Assembly (NCBI GenBank): GCA_913043885.1
Contig: CAJWOB010000145.1
Coordinates: forward strand, 1-6,699
Origin: an uncultured Spirochaetaceae bacterium
GTDB lineage: Bacteria; Spirochaetota; Spirochaetia; SZUA-6; Bin103
Length of the DNA: 6,699 nucleotides
Direction: 5' to 3'
Of this stretch, positions 1 to 5,133 are shown piece after piece; position 1 is the stretch's first letter; each line of letters starts with the position of its first letter. The position numbers were made by a program, and so were the translations under genes. The notes beneath the pieces are model-generated. The model was not told the origin of the DNA and did no database searches. It saw only the letters and a list, made by a program, of their open reading frames with translations.

Positions 1-18
1 ACGTGAGGATTCTCACGT
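1..18. promoter_or_regulatory. Perfect 18-bp dyad, CRP/FNR-like candidate operator
   Basis: The first 18 bases form a perfect inverted repeat: acgtgag, a 4-base spacer gatt, then ctcacgt. Inside it sits GTGA-N6-TCAC (3-16), the core spacing of CRP/FNR-superfamily operators. It could equally be a small hairpin or the operator of another dimeric regulator. No T-tract follows, so it is not a convincing intrinsic terminator. No intact gene lies close on either side within the window, so its target would be outside to the left or is already lost. The symmetry is seen directly; the operator role is inference. Confidence 0.3.
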
Positions 19-242
19 TGCCGATCGCAACCAATGACCGCGCCCTGCACAGTTGTGCCCTGCCCTTGACCCAGGCAGGATTGTGGGTGCTGATGTGAGC
101 GAGGATGAGAGAAGGAGCAAACGTGACGAAGCCCTGACTGCTGCTGGAGCGGTAGCCAGGGGGGGTACCGACTGGCTGTCGTGGGGGAGCCCGCGGGTCG
201 GCCTGCGCTCTAGGCGGCGCAAAATAAACAGCCAACGATTCT
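19..242. other. Non-coding or unassigned stretch
   Basis: I see no recognisable gene here on either strand. Reading frames are open in places but match no family I know, lack a clear ribosome binding site, and do not show the strong third-position G/C bias of the real genes in this window. A weak gaaggag followed by GTG at about 112-125 leads only into a few codons before a stop. Together with the remnant at 269-424, this looks like decayed or intergenic DNA. All of 1-544 lacks an intact gene. Confidence 0.5.
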
Positions 243-269
243 GCCCTCTGGGGGATCCCCCTGGAGGGC
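243..269. repeat. GC-rich interrupted hairpin
   Basis: An inverted repeat in two parts. The outer arms are gccctc (243-248) and gagggc (264-269). The inner perfect palindrome is gggggatccccc (250-261). One unpaired t (249) faces two unpaired bases tg (262-263). It would form a very stable stem in RNA or single-stranded DNA. No T-run follows on either strand, so a standard intrinsic terminator is not supported. Its right edge coincides with the point where the acyl-CoA dehydrogenase similarity on the minus strand stops, so it may mark a rearrangement boundary. Confidence 0.5.
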
Positions 270-460
270 ACAGCGCCTGCCAGCGCAAGATAAGCCGTCG
301 CCCCGGCCAGTGCCTTGTCCTGGTCGCGCTGTTTCATGGCCTCCAGCATCCAGTCCGTGGCCTGACGAAGTGCCTCGGCGCCTTCTCTCAGGCGGTCAGC
401 AATCTGAACCAGCTGCGGATCATTCGTCGCCCGCGCGCTCGCCGCCACGATAGCCAGCGG
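269..460 (-). pseudogene. Acyl-CoA dehydrogenase C-terminal remnant
   Basis: On the minus strand, an open stretch begins just after a stop codon at 461-463. From about 424 down to 269 it encodes some 52 residues that read like the extra C-terminal helical domain of acyl-CoA dehydrogenases (acetyl-CoA-dehydrogenase-type C-terminal domain). They include NDPQLVQIADRL, ATDWMLEAM and the family-typical DKALAGATAYLALAGAV. In family members this passage is followed by a glycine-rich turn and further helices. Here the similarity ends abruptly at the hairpin at 243-269. Nothing resembling the catalytic N-terminal or middle domains lies upstream (461-540), and there is no start codon with a ribosome binding site. 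It is therefore an isolated gene fragment, probably left by deletion or rearrangement. The assignment rests on recognised motif wording, not on an alignment. Confidence 0.6.
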
Positions 461-528
461 TCATGACGCCGCGCCTTGACCGCCCGCCACGCCGGCTCGA
501 TGGAGCACCGGCCCGCCTGCTCGTCGAC

Positions 529-534
529 GGAGAG
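529..534 (+). promoter_or_regulatory. Ribosome binding site of the methyltransferase
   Basis: GGAGAG lies 10 bases upstream of the ATG at 545. It supports that ATG over the two out-of-frame ATGs at 538 and 541. It is the only clear Shine-Dalgarno-type sequence seen before any gene in the window. Confidence 0.55.
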
Positions 535-544
535 AGAATGATGT

Positions 545-1185
545 ATGGACCAGATGCCCGACGACACTACAACCGACCCGCGGCTGCTCTCAGCGGCCTT
601 CTACGATGAGCTTGGCGACGACTACCAGGGCTGGGAGCAGCAGGAGTGGCCACGCTTGCGCTGGCTACGGAAGGTGCTGCAAAGGCTCGCGGCCGGCGCG
701 CACGTGCTCGACCTTGGCTGCGGCTCCGGCGATCCCGCCGACATAGAGATCGCCCGCCGGCACCGCGTCACGGGGTCGATCATTCGATTGCCCAGATCGA
801 GCGGGCCAGACGCAACGTACCGTCAGGACACTTCATCCACGGTGACCTCGCGGCGCCGGACCTGCCGCGTGGCTCCTTCGACGCGGTGGTGTCGTTCTAC
901 GCGCTGGAGGGGATACCGCGGGCGGAGCATGCCGCGGTGCTACAGCACGCCCACGATCTGCTTCGCCCCAGCGGCTACCTGCTACTCGCTACCGAGCCGA
1001 TGGACCGAGAGTCGGTGACCGGAGTGTACCGGGGCATGCGGATGAGGATCTCCGGCTTCGATGCGGACACGCTATTGAGGATCGTAGGCGACGCCGGCAT
1101 GAGCCTACTGGAGTCCAAGATCGAAACGCAGAACGAGCGGGGCCACGACGTTCCCTTCCTCTGGATCCTGGCGCAGCGGGACTAG
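545..1185 (+). CDS. Class I SAM-dependent methyltransferase, frameshifted
   Basis: This gene would transfer a methyl group from S-adenosylmethionine to an unidentified small molecule in the cytoplasm. It is read in two frames. The first, from ATG 545, gives the N-terminus and motif I, VLDLGCGSG. The second, from about 776, carries the remainder to the stop at 1185. Restoring one base in the GGGG run at 772-775 gives a continuous 213-residue protein, a normal size for the family. Its motifs are VLDLGCGSG at 54-62, GVDHS with the ribose-binding acid D79, HGDL at 99-102, FDAVVSFYAL at 112-121 and LLRPSGYLLLATEP at 139-152. A preceding GGAGAG decides the start. The gene converges on the RidA gene, and a hairpin overlaps its stop. 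The substrate cannot be told. The fold call is firm; whether the frameshift is real or a sequencing error is open. Confidence 0.8.
772..775 (+). other. Frameshift site, G4 run, methyltransferase
   Basis: Methyltransferase homology switches frame here. Upstream reads ARRHRVTG and downstream reads VDHSIAQ in the next frame. One extra G would give the usual GVD motif after strand beta-2, so one base appears to be missing from this homopolymer. Confidence 0.7.
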
Positions 1186-1201
1186 CGCCGCGCCCGCTGC
1201 G
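1172..1201. terminator. Stem-loop between convergent genes, candidate bidirectional terminator
   Basis: A perfect 9-bp inverted repeat: cgcagcggg (1172-1180) and cccgctgcg (1193-1201) with a 12-base loop containing the methyltransferase stop codon (1183-1185). A second copy of cgctgcg follows at 1205-1211 and could compete for pairing. The convergent position, methyltransferase (+) against RidA (-), fits a shared terminator. However, no T-tract follows on either strand, so termination by this hairpin alone is uncertain. Confidence 0.4.
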
Positions 1202-1215
1202 TCTCGCTGCGGCCG

Positions 1216-1680
1216 CTACTCCCTGAACGCCAGGGTGATCTGCACCTCCGTGGTGGTGTCGAGCGGCAGCCCCGACATCGACACCGCCGCGCGGGCGTGC
1301 TTGCCGACATCGCCGAACACTTCCACCAGCAGGTCGCTGGCGCCGTTGATGACGGCCGGTGCCTGGGTGAAGCCGTCTACCGAGTTGACGTAGCCATTGA
1401 CCATCAGGATCGCCTCGACGCGGTCCAGATCGCCGAGCGCCTCCTTCATGACGGCGATGGCGTTGAGGGCGCAGGTGCGCGCCGCCTGGTAGCCGTCCTC
1501 GACGCTCTGCCCGTCGCCGACCTTGCCGGTGTGGGTGAGTGCGCCGTTCACCATGGTAATCGCACCGGCGAGGTAGAGCGTGTTGCCGTGCATGCGGAAG
1601 GGTACGTAGTTGCCGGCGGCGCCAGGAACGGCAGGCAGCTCCAGCCCCAGTTCGGTCAGCCTCTGTTCTACTTTGCTCAT
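1216..1680 (-). CDS. RidA family protein (YjgF/YER057c/UK114)
   Basis: A 154-residue RidA-superfamily protein. Founding members hydrolyse reactive enamine/imine intermediates, releasing ammonia. Others bind small metabolites or act in catabolic pathways as auxiliary deaminases or lyases. The C-terminal signature is complete: VINGASDLLVEVFGD (110-124), then HARAAV with R130, and TTEVQITL with E145. The R to E spacing of 15 residues equals that of Arg105 and Glu120 in E. coli RidA, so the imine-hydrolysing residues look intact. The N-terminal extension (about 25 residues before the LYLAGA strand) marks the longer YjgF-like subgroup rather than canonical 128-residue RidA. The start is ATG 1680, with no Shine-Dalgarno sequence visible. 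It is the last gene of the minus-strand series, 66 bp after the VOC gene, which suggests a role in the same pathway. Confidence 0.9.
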   Translation of the reverse strand: MSKVEQRLTELGLELPAVPGAAGNYVPFRMHGNTLYLAGAITMVNGALTHTGKVGDGQSVEDGYQAARTCALNAIAVMKEALGDLDRVEAILMVNGYVNSVDGFTQAPAVINGASDLLVEVFGDVGKHARAAVSMSGLPLDTTTEVQITLAFRE

Positions 1681-1746
1681 AGCGTGGGCGTACTAGACCA
1701 GAAGCGTGCTAGCCTCGCCAGTCGGAGAGGATCCGGGCGGCCAGGC

Positions 1747-2181
1747 CTATTTGAGCTCGCGGTCCTCGTGCATCACCTCGAGCTTGATGCCGTCTGGATC
1801 CTTGAAGAACAGGGCGTAGTAGGCGTCGCCGTGCTCGGGGTAGTAGCGGGGTGGCTCGACGATACGCGCCCCGGCATCGCGAATCCTTGGGTAGAGGGCA
1901 TCTATCTCCGCCGGCGACGCGGCGCGAAATGCGAGATGGTGCAGAGATCCCGGCCGGCAGCGGTGCACCGGGTCGTCTCGTACCGACGCGCGTGGCGTGT
2001 TGATCCCGAAGACCAGCTGCGGATGCGTATGCTCGACGGCCTCGAACTGGTGCGCGGGCACGCTGCCCTTCGACTTGTGAGCGAGGTCGAAGCCGAGGAT
2101 CAGCAGCAGGCGGTCGTAGAAGTCCTCGGACAGGGCCAGGTCGCTAACGGTGATGCTCAGGTGGTCGATCTTCGGCGTCAT
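1747..2181 (-). CDS. VOC family protein (glyoxalase/dioxygenase fold)
   Basis: A 144-residue single-module protein of the vicinal oxygen chelate superfamily, which holds glyoxalase I, extradiol dioxygenases, methylmalonyl-CoA epimerase and fosfomycin/bleomycin resistance proteins. The two beta-alpha-beta-beta-beta units are visible: IDHLSITVSDLALSEDFY at 5-22 and LHHLAF at 80-85. The closing strand, FFKDPDGIKLEVM (125-137), is the classic C-terminal VOC signature. Likely metal ligands are H7, H82 and E135, so a metal-dependent enzyme is plausible. One module means the active site would form in a dimer. Its ATG at 2181 lies inside the end of the dehydratase gene (38-bp overlap), implying translational coupling. 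No ribosome binding site is visible. The reaction is unknown; a lyase, epimerase or detoxifying role on a pathway intermediate would fit the context but is inference. Confidence 0.9.
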   Translation of the reverse strand: MTPKIDHLSITVSDLALSEDFYDRLLLILGFDLAHKSKGSVPAHQFEAVEHTHPQLVFGINTPRASVRDDPVHRCRPGSLHHLAFRAASPAEIDALYPRIRDAGARIVEPPRYYPEHGDAYYALFFKDPDGIKLEVMHEDRELK

Positions 2182-3186
2182 GGCCGCTGGGGGCGCCAGC
2201 GCCGGCCTCGGGCTCGGCCTCCAGGGTCTGCAGCAGCGCCCGCAGGTAGCCGTAGGTGTACGCGAATCCCACCTGGGTCGGCTCGTCGTCGGAAATGGTG
2301 GGCACGTGATCGGGCATCACCATGTACCCATAGCCGACCTCGCGCAGCGTGCGCAGCACCTGCAGCATGTCGACGTCACCATCGTCCGGGAACACCTCGA
2401 CGAAGTCGCCAAACCCGCCCTTGATGTTGCGCAGGTGGAGATTGAAGATCTTGCCCCGCGTCCCGAAGTAGCGAATGACATCGTGGATCTCGTTGGCCGG
2501 TTGTCGCAGCGACTCGGAGAACGTGCCGACGCAGAAGTTGATGCCGTGATAGGCGCTGTCCCGTATCGCCATCAGGCGCTCGAAACCCCGGGCATCCCCC
2601 AGAATACGCGCCACCCCGCGATAGGTGGCATCACCGATGGTCGGATTCTGTGGATGGCAGGCGACCTGAATCTGGTACTCCTCCGCCACCGGCACGATGC
2701 GATCCAGCCAATGGGCGACCCGTTCCCACATGGTGTCGGTGTCGGCCGCTCCGCCCTCCCCACCTTGGACTGATCGAGCTGGTCTAGCTCGAACGACGAC
2801 AGAACGGCACCGCCACGTCCGGTGCGCGACCGCGTACGCAGGTGTCCCAGAATCGTGATGTTGTAGTTGACGCCGCCAAAGCCAGCGCGGCTCGCCGCGG
2901 CCAGCAGCTGACAGATCTGGTCGATCTCACGATCGCGCTCGGCGCTCGGACCGAGAAACACGTGTGAAGCACCGTTATCGAACGCCGCCCTCGATCCGAG
3001 TGGCAGATGGAAAATCTCGCAGTCGATCCCGAACCTGGCGTGTCGCTCACGCCACTGCGACAACGACTCGGTGGTCCAGTCCCGCCAGTCGCCGGGCGGC
3101 GCTTGTGAGACGTGGGCAACCCCCAACTGGGCGAGCACCTCGCGGTCGGTGTCGTGACGGATGGTGGCCTGGGTTCCCAGATACAC
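2144..3186 (-). CDS. Mannonate-dehydratase-like (UxuA type) enzyme, frameshifted
   Basis: A TIM-barrel enzyme of the UxuA-type mannonate dehydratase family, which converts D-mannonate to 2-keto-3-deoxy-D-gluconate. The start chosen is GTG 3186 (protein begins MYLGTQ), 7 bp after the cyclophilin-like gene. The N-terminal half, including GGVNYNITILG (104-114), is in one frame and the rest in another. Restoring one base at the G4 run (2758-2761) gives 347 residues, near the family's usual size. All four residues known to bind the metal in this family are present: H178 in ACHPQNP, C219 in NFCVGT, H251 in NLHLRN and D293 in MPDHVP. Other signatures are YHGINFC and VEVFPDDGDVDM. After the family's usual end, an acidic, proline-rich tail of about 25 residues runs into the VOC gene. 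The true substrate may be another sugar acid. The family call is strong; the frameshift may be a sequencing error. Confidence 0.85.
2758..2761 (-). other. Frameshift site, G4 run, dehydratase
   Basis: On the minus strand the dehydratase passes from the frame ending LDQLDQSKVG to the frame continuing EGGAADTDTMWERV. Adding one G to this GGGG run joins them without a gap or stop. The exact base is not provable, but the switch must fall between about 2735 and 2790. Confidence 0.7.
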
Positions 3187-3193
3187 TCGCCGA

Positions 3194-3586
3194 CTAGTCC
3201 GTAAGGGTGAGGCGGGCGGCCACGTTCCCAGGGAGGGCGGCAAGTGCGGCGATCACCTGACTCCTCTCGCCGTCGATGCTGCCGAGGGGATTGACCGGCG
3301 AGGCGGCCCGCGGCTCGTCACCGACGCTGGCCGGCGTGGGACCGAAGAAAATGCACAGCGCCTGGCCGGGCGGCCAGTAAGCCACCTCTCCCACCTCCAT
3401 CGCGTCGCGCGCGTCCGCCGCGGCGACCGCCGCCACGCCGCAGCTGCCATAGTACTCGTCACCGCAGCGGGAGAGCTGCAACTCTATCGGACAGGCCGCC
3501 GCCACGGCCGCTGCCGTCTTGCTAGTGTTGAGGCGTCCTTCCAGCGTCGCACCGCCAATTTCGAGTCGAAACCTGGTCGCCGACAT
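3194..3586 (-). CDS. Cyclophilin-like family protein (TM1367 type)
   Basis: A 130-residue protein of the bacterial cyclophilin-like family typified by Thermotoga TM1367, a beta-barrel fold that generally lacks demonstrated prolyl isomerase activity. Signatures are visible in order: an N-terminal strand ending in LEGRLNTSKTAAAVAAACP (15-33), GDEYYG (42-47), and the hallmark stretch from EVGEVAYWPPG to CIFFGPTPAS (64-87). A poorly conserved tail follows. There is no signal peptide or membrane segment, so it is cytoplasmic. Start ATG 3586 is 9 bp after the ceramidase-like stop, and its own stop is 7 bp before the dehydratase start, so it sits in the middle of the operon. Its biochemical role is unknown; in an enzyme operon it may bind a ligand or stabilise a partner (inference). 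No Shine-Dalgarno sequence is seen. Confidence 0.8.
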   Translation of the reverse strand: MSATRFRLEIGGATLEGRLNTSKTAAAVAAACPIELQLSRCGDEYYGSCGVAAVAAADARDAMEVGEVAYWPPGQALCIFFGPTPASVGDEPRAASPVNPLGSIDGERSQVIAALAALPGNVAARLTLTD

Positions 3587-3595
3587 CGGCCGAAT

Positions 3596-5023
3596 CTACG
3601 CCAGCGCCGCCAGCTGCTGTGACACGTGATCCACCAGTGCCTCGAGAGTGCCGGGTGCCAGGACGGCGATCGACTCCTGATAGATGCCCTTGTCGTACAG
3701 GTTTTCCGGCGGCAGGTAGGAGGCGCCCCAGTCGGCGGCAATGGTGCTGAGCAGTAGCGGCCGCGGGGCCAGGCGACGGCGCAGCTCGGTCTGCAGCCAG
3801 TGGTAGGGCTCTCCTTGCACCATAAGCCACACTGCCTCCCCGACCGTCCAGGCGTGGAGCTGCAGCGGGAAGCGCGCGCCGTCAGGTAGGGCGGCCACCC
3901 GCGACAGAAGCCGCGTAGCGCGCTCCACCATCGCGCGTCGCTCATGACGCTCCTCATCGCTGCCGGCGCGTCCCTCGTCGTCGAGCGAGCGCGCCAGGGC
4001 CGCCTCCGCCTCGGCCCGTGACGGCATCCCATCACGATAGGGTGCGTCGAAGGTCCAACGCCGCCCGCCGAATGCCGCCACCTTCCGCTGGCGATCGGTC
4101 GGCAGCTCACTGGTCTTCCACACTCCGATGGTCGTGCCCGAGGCGACACCACCCGCGTAGCTCAGCTCGTGTTGCGGCGGTAGGGTCGACTCGAGCGCAG
4201 TGAGGGCGGCGTAGCCGAGCCAGTGTCCGTTGCGATCCGCCACCGCCGGGTCGCCGACGAATCCGTCCCGTGGCCCCAGGTCACCTGAGGCGCCCTGCAG
4301 GAACAGACAGGGAGCCGGATAGCGGGCCTGCACGGTCTCCCGCATGGCGCCGACGTAGTCGGGACTGAGTGCCCGGCTGTCCCATGCCAGGGTGGTCGGG
4401 TGGCAGGCGTAGTTGACGACGGTGGCCACCACCTCGCCACCGTCGCCGTGCACCTTGGCAACCATCACCGTGTCGTCGGGAGAACCGGTCGGGTCGAATC
4501 CACAGACGTGCTCGCCAGCGTCTTGATCGAAGTAGTCGCGGGTGCGGGCCAAATCACAATGGCCGGCCGCGTAGCAGACCGTTACCGGCTGCATCGCCTC
4601 GCGCGCCGACTGGGCCAGCTCGCCCACGACCGCGGTGATGCGCTCCACGTGGGGGGCGATCAGATCTCCGCCGGGCTTGTCATGGCGGTCGGGTCCCATG
4701 AGCCCCACCCCGTGGGTGTGGGAGCACACCACTGACACATCGCCTATGCCGGATTGCTGCTCGATGGCCGCCAGCATGGGCTGCAGCTCGTCGCGGCCGA
4801 GCACGCACATATCCAGGGCCACGATCAGGTGCGCCCCGGCAATGCCGTCACCATCGACGGGACCAAAAGCTACCGCCGTGGCGAGCGCTGGCCGGTGCAC
4901 GCTCTCTGCACGATCGTGGGCAGCGGCGCCCCACATCCGACTGTAGATACCTACTGGTGGCGTGATGTCGCCGGTCACCACTCCGAACTGGCAGCGACCT
5001 TGCGGCATGCCGTACGTTTGCAT
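3596..5023 (-). CDS. Neutral/alkaline ceramidase-fold hydrolase-like protein
   Basis: A 475-residue protein related to the N-terminal catalytic domain of neutral/alkaline non-lysosomal ceramidases, zinc amidases that cut the N-acyl bond of ceramide. Visible motifs: GVVTGDITPPVG (14-25), SHTHG (101-105), NYACHPTTL (204-212), QGASGDLGPR (243-252), GEPYHW (404-409) and ASYLPPE (434-440). These supply likely zinc ligands: a His in SHTHG, H208, E405 and Y436. In true ceramidases the nucleophilic serine lies in a GD-x-S-P motif; here it reads GDLGP, so the serine seems replaced by glycine (G250). There is no signal peptide, although characterised ceramidases are secreted or membrane-bound. A different, cytoplasmic metal-dependent hydrolysis is therefore more likely than ceramide cleavage. 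It is the first gene of the minus-strand operon, 110 bp from the divergent aldolase. Start ATG 5023 is chosen as the longest; M6 is an alternative. Confidence 0.85.
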   Translation of the reverse strand: MQTYGMPQGRCQFGVVTGDITPPVGIYSRMWGAAAHDRAESVHRPALATAVAFGPVDGDGIAGAHLIVALDMCVLGRDELQPMLAAIEQQSGIGDVSVVCSHTHGVGLMGPDRHDKPGGDLIAPHVERITAVVGELAQSAREAMQPVTVCYAAGHCDLARTRDYFDQDAGEHVCGFDPTGSPDDTVMVAKVHGDGGEVVATVVNYACHPTTLAWDSRALSPDYVGAMRETVQARYPAPCLFLQGASGDLGPRDGFVGDPAVADRNGHWLGYAALTALESTLPPQHELSYAGGVASGTTIGVWKTSELPTDRQRKVAAFGGRRWTFDAPYRDGMPSRAEAEAALARSLDDEGRAGSDEERHERRAMVERATRLLSRVAALPDGARFPLQLHAWTVGEAVWLMVQGEPYHWLQTELRRRLAPRPLLLSTIAADWGASYLPPENLYDKGIYQESIAVLAPGTLEALVDHVSQQLAALA

Positions 5024-5133
5024 GCGGCGATGTTGGCACGGCGCACGGATCCGCGACAGCGGCTCGCCGGCTGCGCCCCGACGGCCAGTCCGCAGCTACC
5101 CGCCACGGCTGCACCTGTCATAATCCGCGCTCA
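5024..5133. promoter_or_regulatory. Divergent intergenic region of operon and aldolase
   Basis: This 110-bp gap separates the first gene of the minus-strand operon from the plus-strand aldolase, so promoters for both directions should lie here or overlap. On the plus strand an extended -10 element is visible next to the aldolase start. For the minus strand I see no convincing -35/-10 pair and no Shine-Dalgarno sequence before ATG 5023. A shared regulator could control both directions, but I find no clear operator dyad. Confidence 0.5.
5116..5124 (+). promoter_or_regulatory. Extended -10 promoter element for the aldolase
   Basis: TGTCATAAT matches the extended -10 pattern TGnTATAAT with a single mismatch. 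It is the only AT-rich spot in the gap. There is no good -35 hexamer at the right distance, as is common for extended -10 promoters. Transcription would begin about 7 bases downstream, at or within 1-3 bases of the GTG at 5134, so the message may be leaderless. Confidence 0.45.

Noticed and set aside
13..288. Minus-strand open frame of 91 codons starting TTG
   Set aside because: The start lies within the acyl-CoA dehydrogenase remnant in another frame and the translation resembles no protein family; low-complexity residues suggest chance openness in GC-rich DNA.
53..466. Plus-strand open frame of 137 codons
   Set aside because: Its second half is antisense to the acyl-CoA dehydrogenase remnant, no family is recognised and no ribosome binding site precedes it.
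1297..2424. Long plus-strand open frame of 375 codons
   Set aside because: It runs antisense through RidA, VOC and dehydratase genes that have complete family motifs; its own translation is rich in V, G and R typical of an antisense shadow.
3484..4152. Minus-strand open frame of 222 codons inside the ceramidase-like gene
   Set aside because: Arginine- and tryptophan-rich shadow of the ceramidase-like gene in a different frame with no recognisable motifs.
5040..5075. Possible dyad in the divergent gap as a regulator site
   Set aside because: GC-rich near-palindromes are present but none gives two matching half-sites beyond 3-4 bases, which is expected by chance at this base composition.
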